Shown here piece after piece: positions 1-11,516 of a DNA stretch of 64,000 nt (positions are counted from its first letter, which is position 1; each line of letters begins with the position of its first letter). This DNA comes from Setomelanomma holmii (Eukaryota; Ascomycota; Dothideomycetes; Pleosporales; Phaeosphaeriaceae): contig ML978231.1 of NCBI GenBank assembly GCA_010015745.1, positions 102,503 through 166,502 of the forward strand. Direction: 5' to 3'. Under the pieces are notes generated by a model, which worked only from the letters and a program-made list of their open reading frames with translations, did no database searches and was not told the DNA's origin. Made by a program: the position numbers and the translations under genes.

Positions 1-335
1 GGAGGAGGGATCTTTGATTTATCAAGGGAGTAAAGGTAAGACATGCAGGAGCAACCATCGAACGTCAAGGAAGCCACAACACACAAGATACGATGAAAGC
101 AGAATTTGCAATGCAACCAGGGAAACAAGGCCTCTCATTATCAGATCTGGCAGTAGTACAGTACGCGACAGACAGTACAGTGGGTATAGTGCCGTAGCTA
201 GAGCTCACAACGCCTCGCGAGGAAAAAAGTCCGTCAACAGCAACTTAAAGAAATATGTGACGTGAGAATAGAATCCCCCTGGCAAGGACACAGTCCCTCC
301 AGTGCCCTCATACTTCACTACTGCAGCAAACACCA
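1..335. other. Left edge, no gene recognised
   Basis: These 335 bases lie downstream of the stop of the minus-strand coiled-coil gene and probably hold its 3' untranslated region. A short plus-strand open frame (14-265) shows no recognisable domain and starts inside purine-rich sequence. I see no RNA gene or repeat here. Confidence 0.5.
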
Positions 336-3300
336 CTAATCTTGCTCGGTGAGTCTCTGCGCAGTCCGCGAGCTTTCCGCAATGGCGTCATTGTTGAGCT
401 CACTGAGCTGGTTTAAGGTCTCGGTCATGGCTGCCAACTGCTAAACTGTATCAGTAAAAGCACTTTTAGGGACGTAACCAAATGCAAAAAAAATCGACAT
501 ACGGGGCTTAACTCACAGTTGCAATAACATCAGCAGGCTGCCCATTGACCTTTGGCAGGTGCTGGGCGCCAGGTGCCGCGTTCTCATCGTCATCGTCATC
601 CTCGTCTTCTTCAGCGAGCGTATCTATATTGCGCTTCTCGCCTAGGGTGGCGGCCGCACGAGCGACGCGGTCGCCAGCCGCGATGATGGCTTCGAGACGC
701 TCGATCTTGTCAGAGAGAGCAGCGTTCTCCTTCTCGAGAGGCTCGACACGTGCGAGATGTTTTCTAACCACCTCGCCCTTCATGGTCTCGATCCGGTCTT
801 CCGCTTCCTGTGCTGCCTGGAGGCCTTCGTCGCGCTCGGCTTCAACCTCGGCGATGGTCTCCCTGAGTTGCTCGACGATCTTAGAGTGAGTCTCAACATC
901 TGCAATAGCCTTGTCGTGCTGGGACTGGAGATCTCTGTAACCATTTTGATGCTCGCTGTCACCCTGTTTCAGCTTTTCGATCTGAGCAGCATGAGCTGCG
1001 TGTGTCGCCTCCAGCTGTGCTACCAGATCATCGTGTTTCTTCTGCAGCTGCTGAACGGCGTCCGACTGGCTAGACTCCATGCCAGCCATCAACTCAGAGA
1101 TAGCTTCTTCGTGGGCCTGATCCATGGACGCCTTCTGTTCTGTCAGATCGGCGTGCTGCTTCTGCATGGTCTCAAGCTGTTGTTGCAAGGCCTGAACGTC
1201 ATTCGAGTGTCCCGACTTGAACTCGTCCTTCAACAACTCGATAGCGTCGCCATGTTCCTGATCGATTTTGGCAAGCTTTCCTTGAAGTTCGTCATGCTTG
1301 GACTGCAGCGCGGACAACGCACGCTCGTGTTGGTCTCTGAGTTCCTCCTTCAGCAGAGTAATGGCAGCTTGGTGATCCTCTTCAAGACTGGCCTTCTCGG
1401 CAAGGATGGCTTCATATTTCTGCGTAGCTTCAGCGAGACCCGACGGATCAGCCGTTACCTTCGATCCAAGCTCGCCACGCAAAGCCTCAATCTCGGTGTG
1501 GAGCTCCTTCTTAAGGGCCACAAGCTCATTGAGCGCAGATTGCTTGTCAGACACAGCTGCAGCCTTCTCTTGCTCCAGCCTAGAGGTGTCACTCTGAAGG
1601 GCATCAAGGAGGGAAGCATACTTTTGCTCAATCTCGGTTTGCTGAGCATCAAGCACTTTGCTATGAGATTCTTGCAGCTTGTCCAGGTCATTTTTGTGAG
1701 CACCCTCCACGCTGCTCTTCTCGTCGAGCAGAGCATCATACTTGGATTGCAGCTCGCCCAGTAGCTGCTTCGTCGCACTTTCGCTGTCTTGCTTCAATGC
1801 GTCGATCGCACGAGCATGTGCATCCTCTGCTGCAGTCTTTTCTGTGAGCAGAGAATCATGGCGGGCCTGGAGATCGGCAACGATGGTCTTTGACATGCCG
1901 TGTGCCTCTTCAGCTGCGCTCTTCTCCTCAAGGGCTGTGTCGTACTTGGTTTGCAGTTCGCTGAGCAGGTGCTTTGACTTGCTGTCCGACTCTTGCTTCA
2001 AAGTATCAATAGCACGGGAATATGCATCCTCTGCCGCGGTCTTATCCTCCAGCAGGGAGTCGTGCCGTGATTGCAGGTCAGTAATAATGGTTTGTGACTT
2101 GGCATGTGCGTCCTGGGCGGCCTTCTTCTCCTCTTCAAGAGCATCGGAACGCGCTTGTAGCTGCACTGCGGCGGTTGCCTTCTCTGCCAAAGTCTTCACA
2201 CGAGCTTCAAGATCGGTGACTTGCTTTTGTGCCTTTGCATGTGCGTCTTGAAGAGCGGCTTTCTCTTCTTCCGCCTTCTTTAGGTCCTTCGATGCTGAGC
2301 CTGAGCTCTCGTTTAGCCTTGACAGCTCTTTCATCAGCTCTTCCAATTCCTGAACGCGCCCTGCAGAAGCCTTCTCGTATTGCTCCAAGGCAGCATTCTT
2401 CTCTGTCACCAAAGTATCGTACTGGCCTTGGAGTTTGTCTAAGCGTTTCTTGGCGTCTCCTTCTAGATCTGCGCGTAAAGATTCAATCTCGGCATCGCGG
2501 TCTTCTCCTAGGGTTCGCAGATCCTTGTCGTACTTCTCTTTGATTGACTCCAGTTCAGCCTTGTATGTCTCAGCCTGGTTGGTGGCGTTGTTCAGCTCAG
2601 CTTGTATCTTTGCAACTGCAGTAGCGTGCTGTGAGCTTTCCTGTTGCGACACTTGCTCAAGCGTGGATATAGTCTTGCGGAGTCCTTCGGTCTCTTCCTT
2701 GAGTTGCTCAAGCTCGGTGGCATCGGCGCTGAGCTGGTCGTTGATGGCATCAAGTTGCTGAACAAGCTCGTCATTTTCGTCCGTCTTGATCTCCAGCGCC
2801 TCCTCGTGCGCAGTCTCCAGCTCTTTGATCTGCTTCTTGAGTTCCTCCACAATGCTGGCACCCTCGGTTTCGCCCTGCTGAAGCTTTGTGATTTGCTCTT
2901 GAAGCCCGTCGATAGCTTTGAGATGGCTCGAAACCTCCTTCTCCTTTGCCAGAAGATCATCTCCCGATCGTTTCTGAAGTTCTTCAATGTTCTTCTGCAA
3001 GGCCTCGGCGTGCGCATTGCGCTCGCTGTCGAGATCTGCAGTCGCTTGATCAGCGCGCTTCTGTAATGACGACAGATCATTCTGCACTTGTTCTCGGGCC
3101 TTGAGATGCGAAGCGATGGTCTCGTCTTTCGATTGCAGCTCTTCGCTATGCTGTTGCTGCAGTGAGATGACTTTAGATTGCAGCTCGTCCACCAGCGCTG
3201 ATGACTCTGAAGACTTCGTCTCTAGTGATCGTTGTACCTCTTGCAAGGCATCGTTGTGCTGTTCTTTAGCCGACTCCAGTTCGTTTTGTAGTTTCTCGAC

Positions 3301-4877
3301 AGCCGCGCTGAGTTCGCTGACCTTTTCATCACGCGCGTGCAGCTCGTCAGTCTGTTGTTGTTGGACTTCAATCAACTTGGTCTGGAGCTCCTCGAGAGTG
3401 TTCCTGGCAGTGGCCACCTCTTGAGACAGCGTATCTCGCTCGTGCTTCAGAGTGGCGACCTCCTGGGTCAAATCCGCAATCTCGGCGGCCTGCTCCACGA
3501 GCTTCTTCTTCTCGGCGTCCCACTCGCGACCCTGTCTCTCGAGCTCATCGTTGAGGTCGTCTAGCACCTGCTGCAATTCTGCTGCCTTTGTCGCTTCAGC
3601 CTGCTTCTCCTCTTCCAGCTTGAGACTCTGCTCTTCGAGCTGTTTGGTCTCGCGCGCAAACTTTTTGCCCATCTCGTCCACGAGTGTAGAATCACTGCCA
3701 AACTTGGATTTGTCCTTTTCCGCAATGGCAGCTTGTGCTTCGGCCAGTTGTTTCTTCAATTTGGCCTTCTCTGAGTGCAGATTTTCAACCTCCCGATTGA
3801 GGTCGCCGAGCTCTTCCTGCAGCTGTTCGCGCAAGTTCGTCTCTTTGAAGAAGTCCTGCATGATCTGGGCGCTCCTTCGTTTCGTCTCGACATCCATCTC
3901 GGCGGGTCCACTGGGCGCAGTGTCGGGTCGTGGTGTCTCTTCGCCCAATTTCGCAAGCGCAGCCTTGACGGCACCAAACCTGCGCATCTCGACTTCGGCA
4001 TCGGAGGCGGCTTTGTCCTTGAACGGCCCTTTGCTGCGGGAAGGGACTTCGACTGGGCTGGATCTATAAGAGTGTGTCAGTATGAAATGGCTGCAGATTT
4101 AGCACGAGGCTCTTACGGATCATCTGAAGCAGTTTCCGGCGCTGGAGGGGCCACTGCAGGGACAGATGGCTTCTTCGCATGGCCAACAGGTGCCTTCGTT
4201 GTGGTGCCAGGGGCCGCTCGCGTAGTCGTCGAGGGTCTCGTCCCGGTCGTTCTCGTGGACGAGGCTAGTGACGCTCGTGGAGTTGCGCGCGACGTCGAGG
4301 CGTCGGCAGCTGGCCGCGTGGTCAGGGGTCGTTTTGCTCCCGCAGTGGTCGAGGGCGCAATCGACCGTCTCGACGCAGTCTTTCCCGGGGAGGACTGCGT
4401 AGCTGCACCCGGCACAACTGGCGCCCTGCGCACTGTGGGCTTCCTGTTTTCGTCCCCTGATGTCACCGACGACAGCTCGGGCTCAGCATCTGATGCAGTG
4501 GGTTTGGGGGTCAATGCAGTCCTCCTGGCGGCTGATCCGGGGGCGGGACGCGTCGGCGGCTTGTTCAGGCTCGATCCGACGGTGCTGGCGCGTGAAGTTG
4601 CGCTCGACGTTGGTTTCGACGCGGTTGCGGTGGAAGCTCGCGCGCTGCTTGTCGCTGCAGCTGGCCGGCGAGCCCCAACAGTCGCAGTCCCGCTGGCTGC
4701 AGTCGGCCGACGTGGCGGGACGGGGTCTTTGCTGGCTGAGCCCGCATTGGAAGCCATCTTGCGGCGGACAGAGGACGTGGGCGTCGTGGGCGCGGGCAGC
4801 TTTCTTCGCTGCGGACTCCCGGTCTGCGCTGTGCTCGAGGCAGCTTCGGCGTCGCTAGCGGGGGTGGGGGCCTCCAT
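336..4877 (-). CDS. Long coiled-coil protein with basic Ser/Pro/Ala-rich N-terminus (1470 aa)
   Basis: Three exons: 4877-4117, 4063-517 and 440-336. Intron 1 has GTAAGA...TTATAG and intron 2 has GTGAGT...TTTAG; phases agree and give 1470 residues. The last exon was found by splicing past the apparent stop at 508 and adds about 34 residues ending in LTEQD. Residues 1 to about 270 are rich in Ser, Thr, Pro, Ala and Arg/Lys and look disordered. The rest, to about residue 1400, is almost unbroken heptad-type sequence rich in Glu, Lys, Gln and Leu, with internally similar blocks (for example SKYDALLDEKS and TKYDTALEEKS). An acidic DEDDDDDEN run follows near the end. No motor or enzyme domain is visible. 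Similar fungal proteins are often labelled 'M protein repeat'. A cytoskeletal, tethering or kinetochore scaffold is possible, but the exact role is unknown. Confidence 0.85.
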
Positions 4878-5717
4878 CTTAAAAGATCTGCTTCAGGGGC
4901 GGCCAGCGCATCGATGGATATGCACTGCAATGTATGTAACGGATTTGACGTGTGATGTGTAGGTGAGAGGTAAATATCTTCTTTCGGCTTTCAACTCCCG
5001 TCGCAGCTGCTTCATGCATCTTACTGGTAACGTGGGGAAGCTCCCGTCTGGCAGGAACAGGGTTTCATAGCTGCGAGACACGCGCCCGTGACAGCGAACG
5101 ACAACGCATCTCTCCACCCACGCCCTGGGTCCTCTGACCGCCATTAAGACCGACACACGTTGAGGCCTCCCACGCCTGCTCGACCAACATTGTCTTGCAG
5201 CGCTCTTGCCGACTATCGATTCCCTTCTCCCTCCTCTTTGTTCCCTACCTGGGTTACTGCTGCGCCGGACGAAGTGGAAGAAACCACAGAGGCCGATCAG
5301 CTGCGCCGGTGGAGGCCGCGACCAAGTAAGCTTTACAGGCTGAAGCAAGAAGTCGCGAAAGAATATGGATTAAAGTGCATGTGGGCTTGGGGAAGCTCGC
5401 TTCGGGACGATACTCTACCCGTAGGAGTGGTGATCAAGTTTGCAGAAGGTAGTAGTAGGGTGCTGCAGCTCGACTATGACCCAGAGACGGCAGTGTCAAC
5501 TTACAAGAGACCGGAAGGAAGCTTATGAATGGCTTCGTATCTGCAGCGGTCAAGAAGATGCGTGGACAAGTGGAACCAGGTACAAGTTGAAGCCATTCAG
5601 CTCTGTCCTTATCATCGTCTCTTTGCGGTTCTGCAGTCAGCGCGATGCTCTGACTATTTCCGCATTTCCAAAATTTTCATCCAAGTCGTTATCCACCATT
5701 CGCGGCCATCATCATCT
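4878..5717. other. Intergenic region between two minus-strand genes
   Basis: This contains the promoter of the coiled-coil gene and the 3' side of the RRM gene. A plus-strand frame at 5160-5528 ends in a fairly ordinary-looking protein sequence (around KLYRLKQEVAKEYG), but it has no ATG near its start and no convincing splice donor upstream. I do not call it a gene. Nothing else is recognised. Confidence 0.4.
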
Positions 5718-6725
5718 CTAGTTGCGGCTACAATTGCGTTTCTGACAAAACAGACAGTCTCGACAGTGCAAAAGAAGAATACGCTCCGACGTGTCGATAG
5801 GTTCCCACGGAGCGAAGAGGCTTGTTGGAGCGGCTGGCGCAGCTTCCGGGACATTAGACACCTTGGTTGTCTTTCGGTTGTCTTCGATATCGCCAGCATA
5901 GCCAGCAAAGTCGCTCGACGAAGCGGTGGGTGAGTGCGAGTGAATTGCGCCCGGTGTGGCGGTGTTGGACCAACGCTCGTCTGCATCGTCTTCTTCATGC
6001 TGTGATGCCTCCCAGTCACTTGGAGTTGGTGCGCGTGGACCTGCCTTCATCGGGCTAGGCACCGCTTCGTCCAAATGTTCATCGACAACGGCATCAAGCC
6101 GCGAACTCTCAGCAACAAGCCGATCTGCCGCATGCGTCCTACTCAGCCTCCTCGTCTGCTTCGCAACCTGCGCCCAAGTCGTCGCACCACCCACATCCCT
6201 CTTCACGGCAGGCGCAACATCCGGAAACACCGTCTCATACTCCAGCTCCGGACCTGACTGTTGTCCATCCTCGTCCTCATACACCTCCTCCCACTCTTGA
6301 CCCGCCTCCTCCCCCCCCACCGCCCCCCTCGGCCTCCCCCTTCCCCTCTCCTCCCTAACATACCTCACACTCCGCATCTTACTATACCCTTCAACCCTCA
6401 ACACCACATTCTCCCACCTCATCCCATCCGTCTCCTGCTGCGCGATGCTCGCTGCCGCCTGTGTGCGGAACCCGAGCACAATGGTCGTGATGTCGCTGTG
6501 TGGATAGACATTTTTGACGCGCAGAGGGGAGTACGGCGCGAAGAGGGTGGGGATCGAGCTGGAGATTGAGTTGGGCACGTTTTTGACGAAGATCAGATGC
6601 TCGTCGCGGAGGCCGGCGCGGGTGTCGCGAACGGTATGTGCGTCACGTGGTTGTGGATTTAGGCGGTGGGGGTCGCGTGGGTTGGAGCGTCGCTCGTCGC
6701 GTGGTTGTGGGGGTCGGCGACGCAT
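5718..6725 (-). CDS. RRM-domain RNA-binding protein (335 aa)
   Basis: Single exon from an ATG at 6725. Residues 1-40 are Arg/Pro-rich with 'PRD' repeats. Residues about 43-115 look like one RNA recognition motif: an RNP2-like LIFVKNV strand at 44-50, then a helix, then TTIVLGFRT at about 80-88 in the RNP1 position, where aromatic residues are fewer than usual. The remainder is acidic and low in complexity, with short Ser/Pro stretches, and ends in a Cys-containing tail (LHCRDCLFCQKRN). It probably binds RNA in the nucleus or cytoplasm. No specific family is recognised. Part of the C-terminal tail could belong to a different splice form. Confidence 0.65.
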   Translation of the reverse strand: MRRRPPQPRDERRSNPRDPHRLNPQPRDAHTVRDTRAGLRDEHLIFVKNVPNSISSSIPTLFAPYSPLRVKNVYPHSDITTIVLGFRTQAAASIAQQETDGMRWENVVLRVEGYSKMRSVRYVREERGRGRPRGAVGGEEAGQEWEEVYEDEDGQQSGPELEYETVFPDVAPAVKRDVGGATTWAQVAKQTRRLSRTHAADRLVAESSRLDAVVDEHLDEAVPSPMKAGPRAPTPSDWEASQHEEDDADERWSNTATPGAIHSHSPTASSSDFAGYAGDIEDNRKTTKVSNVPEAAPAAPTSLFAPWEPIDTSERILLLHCRDCLFCQKRNCSRN

Positions 6726-7242
6726 TTTCCAAAAGCCTTGGGTTTGCGTGATTGAGGAGCTGGAGTGCCCGCGTTTGGTTGTGATTTCGGGAAGATGAGG
6801 TACGGCTCCCGTGCGGGTACTTGCTTATGAGGGTTCGGAAAGCTGCAGAGGATTTTGTTGGACGAGTCAAAGATTGTAAGGTGAGGTACGCGAGCTCACG
6901 TGTCTGTTGAGTACCGCGGTGACGCGATGTCCCTTTCACTTGCGCATATATCGCGCTCGGAGCGGCTGTCTTTAGCCATGGCGTTCTGTTACATTGCAGT
7001 AAGTCTCGGCGCGGATGCTCATGGTGGCGAGGAAGCTCTTGTTATATTTCAGGCACGTGACGTATGTATCGTGGTGTTGTGGTCAAGCTTGGAGCAAGGG
7101 TGAAGGTGAGCATCACGTGCTCGGTGCTTGATCACAGCAATTGCTCTAGCGTCTTGGCGCGGATTGTTCGCAACTGCGACCCGAGCGCCACACCGTAAGC
7201 TCTCTACACTAACGTCCGCTCCAGAAGTGCGCTTTCGATGAC
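6726..7242. promoter_or_regulatory. Divergent promoter between RRM gene and LPRELR gene
   Basis: The two flanking genes start away from each other here, so both promoters must lie in these roughly 517 bases. Short frames on either strand have no recognisable content. I see no clear TATA box. Confidence 0.35.
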
Positions 7243-8234
7243 ATGGCTTCCGAGAACTCACAACTTCTGTCTCTCGCAGAGCTTGATGACTGTCATCGCA
7301 AGGCGCTTGCGTGAGTCGCCTCACCAGCCGATGGCCTTTGTACTCAGTAGGTAATCCGATATTCTCAGTCTCAAAGAGTGCATCAATCACATCCGTCTTG
7401 TGATGGAGTTCGACTCGACCGACAAGGCTGCACTTGAGCAGTGCGATGACCTCCACGAAAGGCTTCTCACTACACAGAAGACCTATTCTCATGGCATCCT
7501 CCGGCTTTTCTGCGACAAGTTCTACAACACGCTTCCGAGAGAGCTCCGCGTCATGGTGTATGATTATATGAACTTCCCCAAGGGGAAAGGACATGGTACC
7601 GACAGCTCCCCTAGTACACAATGCAACATCAATCACTACGGTCGGGACGTCGTGTATGAGTTAACCGAATGCTACTATCGCCATCACGAAGTCTCCGTAT
7701 ACATTTACGACCCGCCCATCATTCAGAGAGGGTTCGAACAAAATAACATCGGCATCGTCCCTGCTGAAATATCGCGGACTATTTGCATCATGTTGCGCAA
7801 ACTTCCATCAGTTTACCAAGCAGGTGGCGAAAAGGCTGCACAATCACAGTGCTTCACACTGCTGCAACAGCTGAAGACGCGCAACAAGAACTTCCAGCTG
7901 AAATTCGTGTTGAATGCATCCATAAGCCATACCATCGAGGGATTCATCGACTCCATCCGCGACTACTTCCTCGTGCTGCACAGTCTTCATCAGAAGGGGG
8001 TCAAAGTCTTCATAGTCATTGAGTCAAGGCGTTTGGGAAAGCGAAGGAAACTTCCTTCTTTCAACGAGTATACTGACCAGACTCGCTATTCCAAGTGGAC
8101 CTACACGATGTCAAGCGATGGGTTCACAGACTTCGAGGCACGAACCAAACAGGTATTTTATGTCGCTCTACAGTTTCATGTGGTCGAACGCCGCTAACGT
8201 TTACAAGCAAGCTGGTATGATCCGTAAATCTTGA
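7243..8234 (+). CDS. Small LPRELR-motif protein, tandem copy A (292 aa)
   Basis: Three exons: 7243-7310, 7369-8152 and 8208-8234. Donors are GTGAGT and GTATTT; the second intron has a GCTAAC branch site. The start at 7243 gives MASENSQLLSLAELDD. Residues 78-90 carry NTLPRELRVMVYDYM, resembling the F-box-like 'LPxELRxxVYxY' head found in many uncharacterised Dothideomycete proteins. The rest is mixed alpha/beta with no catalytic motif I can name. A related frameshifted copy lies 1.7 kb downstream with the same two intron positions and an identical first-exon length of 68 nt. Function is unknown; a role as substrate adaptor is only a guess from the motif. Confidence 0.7.
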
Positions 8235-9954
8235 TTAGTGGAGCACAGGACCAGTCAAGGAAGGGGTGTAGCTGGAGATGACAGTGATGGGGATCGGCGG
8301 CAAGTTAAGGCTAGGCCATAGAGGCTTGTTTCTATTTGAGCATCGAGGTGATAAATTGTCTAATCCTGATCAATTCAGAAGCATGCTACAGTAGCATGCT
8401 ATTATTTGCTGCAACAGATCTGCCTATGTATGCTAAGGATTGATTTTTGTATGCCAAATCTTGTCTTCACTTCACCACGCGACGTTTGCACCAGAAACCC
8501 CTTTTCTCGTCCACCATCCGAATTTTTCTCAACGACACTAATACACGCCTTTCATTGCTCATCGACTCTACCTTCGCAATTTTTCACAATCGTGACACCG
8601 CCGCTACTACAAGGCGCACGCAATATCATTCACGCAACCTCATCATGGCGCCGCCAGACACAATGTCCTTGCATACACCACCCACATCGCTGTGGGGACT
8701 ATCACAGGCACGAAGGTGCTTATGAGCGCCCGCAATCCTCTTGGCTATAGCGCATCTGCTCACCTCGACTACGGCGAACCGGAAGACATTCCAAGGTTGG
8801 CAACCGCAACAATCGCTGAAGGTTCATCGCATAACACCGGAGTGTGCATCGTCTAACCGTGCTGCTAATATCTATGATCTTTGGTAATACAGCCAAAAGG
8901 ATAGCAAACAGCACTGCCCTCACTACATCTAGTTCGGAAGAGTTTGACGTCAGCTAAGATGTGATGACAAATTCTGACATTAGGGAGAAGTCGCCGTGAA
9001 TAGCTGACATAGTGGGTAAAGACAACCAAAACGCATAGGCACAGGTAGGATTACAGTGAGCTGTCATCTACCGCGCTTGTCAAGAAGCGGCAATTCTGGA
9101 TACTTACCACGATCCCAAGACTTGCCACGCGTACTTGTTCATCAAAGGTTGAAACGTGAAGCGACATTGAGGTACATCCCACGGCAGTGAAATTGCTACC
9201 AACGGAGTGAAGTGGCACGAGTGCTAGCAGCGACTCGAGTATGTATGAGAACTATCAGAAGGGCATGTTCGTGCGGGCAATCCTTGTGCATCTGGGGAAC
9301 ATGCAGCACAGGAAGAGTTCGATTAAGCGCAAGATAGACCGACATACCAGAATATTATCTGGTTAGGCGAAATCTACTTGTGAGCCTATCAGAGGACTTG
9401 AAGACAGGAAAACTCAACGTTCTACTCTATACATCCACTGTGTTACACGCATCTGCGTTCAATAACGTCAAATTTGCACCTACGAGAGATTAAAGTTAGT
9501 CCGCGAGTAAGATTCTCATACAGGAAAGGAAAGACTCGCCGAGAAAATTGAATGAGAGCGCAAAATTCGGGTTGTTTTAGCCTTTTAGTATAGCAGAGTT
9601 CGTCGCTCAGTCGAACAACTTATGGGTATGTCCGTATATATTGTGTTTTAAAATATCTCAATGCGTGAAATCACGAGATATCAATAGCCACAAGATTGCC
9701 CTAATATGTTTGAGCGGTGCGACAGCGACTACACCATGTCCACTGAGCTGGCCCAAACATTGTCTAATCAGAAGGGTCACCCCTTTTGGAACTATCGTAG
9801 CGAATGAATGGTTTTGCGTTGGTAACGCGTGGGGGAAAAGGGGGGCAAAGTCATTGGTGCCTTGGCAGGCGCTGGTCGTAACTATAAGGTTACCTTAGTT
9901 CTCTCTCACGGACTCTCATCACCCAGGCTTACTTCCAAACTCTCAACCAACACC
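8235..9954. other. 1.7 kb spacer between tandem paralogs
   Basis: No convincing gene. Short frames around 8406-8750 lack domains, and the segment 8950-9600 is closed in all frames over most of its length. It may hold decayed sequence from the duplication that produced the flanking paralogs. Confidence 0.4.
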
Positions 9955-10903
9955 ATGACTTACACCCACTCGCAGATCGAGATCGTTCGCGAGCTTGACA
10001 GATGTCACCGCCAAGCGCTTGTGCAAGTACACTAATTGAGCACATATACTGCTCTTTTCGGTGGCTAACAAACACGTTGTAGTACGAAAAACAGCATTGA
10101 GCGCGTCAAACATGACTTCGAGACCTGTCCAACAAACGAAGCTACTCGTAGACAGCTTACAAAGCTCCGGCAGAGGCACTGGGACCTGAGGATGAGCTAC
10201 GAACAGGGGATCTTGCGGTTCCTCTGCTACCGAATACTCAACACGCTGCCTCGAGAGTTGCGCGAAATGGTATACGATTACTTCAATGACGCTTGCGCAG
10301 AATCACCATGTACGAGCGCACCGGCCACACTCTATCACTTCAGAACTTTCGGTTCGGCATTCGTGCACGAGCTGGTTCAGAACTACTACCGCAAGATCAA
10401 GTTGGCTGTGTATATCAAAGGTTCCATGCACGAAGCACGCCGAATTCCGGGAAGACGGGATCGGCATAGTACCTGTAGACGTTTCACGCAACATCTCCAT
10501 CACAGTGCGCATGCCCCTATCAGATCGCGCACATAGGCATTGCTCGAAGTACCTCAGACGACTCGAGTCTCGCGGACTCGACTTGACGCTCAAATTTGCG
10601 ATCAGGGCAGATCACAAGCACACTATCGGTAATGTTCTCCGCTTCATGAAGGCATACAGTCCGGCGTTGCAATGTCTTCAGGACTCCGGCGTGGCGGTGT
10701 ACGTGTCCCTGTGTATTTACAAGAATTCCGGCTTTGCTAGAACTGGTCCTCATGTGTACACATACGAATCTTCACTCTTCTCTCCTGCTGACTTCGAGTC
10801 GCAAGCTGAGCAGGTACGTCTCACTACGCTACAACCATAATGCTGTAGAACGTTTAACGAGACCTAGCATGCCGCCTCCGTTCGCCATCGTGCCGACTCC
10901 TAG
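9955..10903 (+). pseudogene. Small LPRELR-motif protein, tandem copy B, frameshifted
   Basis: Homologue of the gene at 7243. Exon 1 is 9955-10022 (68 nt, MTYTHSQIEIVRELDRCHRQ). Exon 2 is 10083-10813, and exon 3 is 10868-10903. Intron 1 begins GCAAGT, a GC-AG donor, at exactly the place where copy A has GTGAGT; a GT donor two codons later would put a stop in frame. Intron 2 (GTACGT...CCTAG) also matches copy A. The conserved LNTLPRELREMVYDY is intact. Between about 10420 and 10450 the frame shifts by one base: upstream reads ...VYIKGSMHEA, downstream reads EFREDGIGIVPVDVSRN, which matches copy A's NNIGIVPAEISRT. I treat it as a young pseudogene, but one sequencing error would make it intact. 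Confidence 0.65.
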
Positions 10904-11091
10904 GGCAGTCGGTCGAGTCAGGTCATAGAAGAATTGAAGATTCCAGGAGCGGCATTCAAATAAGCACAGCACGAGATTGACTTCCAAGGCTTTCGCATGA
11001 AAGGACGTTCCGTGAGAACTGACTGCTCTGGACCCTTCTATGAGCCGTTAACATTACGGGTCCCTCGCCGTAAGCACAACGCGAGCCGCGC

Positions 11092-11384
11092 ATGGATGGA
11101 GCTGACTCGAAGCAGATCAGGTTCAACGTCGGTTTTCGCATGCAGTGTCGCGCTATCTGGAAGCTCGGTCCAATTGCACCCGAGATAATTTTGGCGATGC
11201 GCGAGATCTGCGGGCGGCTCGGGCACGATGAACCCATCCGATTGGAGCGAGATTCTTGAGTAAATATGGGGAAAACGGTCTCCGCAACATTGTCATCGGA
11301 CGTGGCTTTTTCTTAGTGTTCACAGACTTGCGCTACGATCAGAAGGAGTGCAGCGACCGTTTCCGAATGCGAGTCCCAGATTAG
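11092..11384 (+). pseudogene. Degraded coding relic next to the LPRELR pair
   Basis: A frame from 11092 (MDGADSKQIRFNVGFRMQ...) runs through an ordinary alpha/beta-looking sequence to a stop near 11260. A one-base shift resumes it as KYGENGLRNIVIGRGFFLVF...RMRVPD, stopping at 11384. The two halves read as one protein broken by a frameshift. There is no recognisable domain. It could be a third, more decayed member of the neighbouring family or an unrelated relic. Confidence 0.35.
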
Positions 11385-11516
11385 TACAGGTACTGCTCTC
11401 TCGGCTGTTTATGTCTGTCGCCGAAAGGCCGCTCGTGAAGTGATATAAGGTCAAGAACTTATCATGTACTGACATGAACAGACCACGTCGGTGTAGCCAT
11501 CAAATCACAGTTCAAG

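Noticed and set aside
545..3564. Long plus-strand frames opposite the coiled-coil gene
   Set aside because: They are antisense shadows; Leu/Ser-rich sequence is what the complement of Glu/Lys/Gln-rich codons produces.
4460..4930. Frames on both strands over the first exon of the coiled-coil gene
   Set aside because: Shadow frames caused by biased Ser/Ala/Pro codons; the minus frame joined by splicing explains the region.
5160..5528. Plus-strand frame of 122 codons with ordinary-looking protein sequence
   Set aside because: No ATG near the start, no splice donor or acceptor that adds one, and no recognisable domain.
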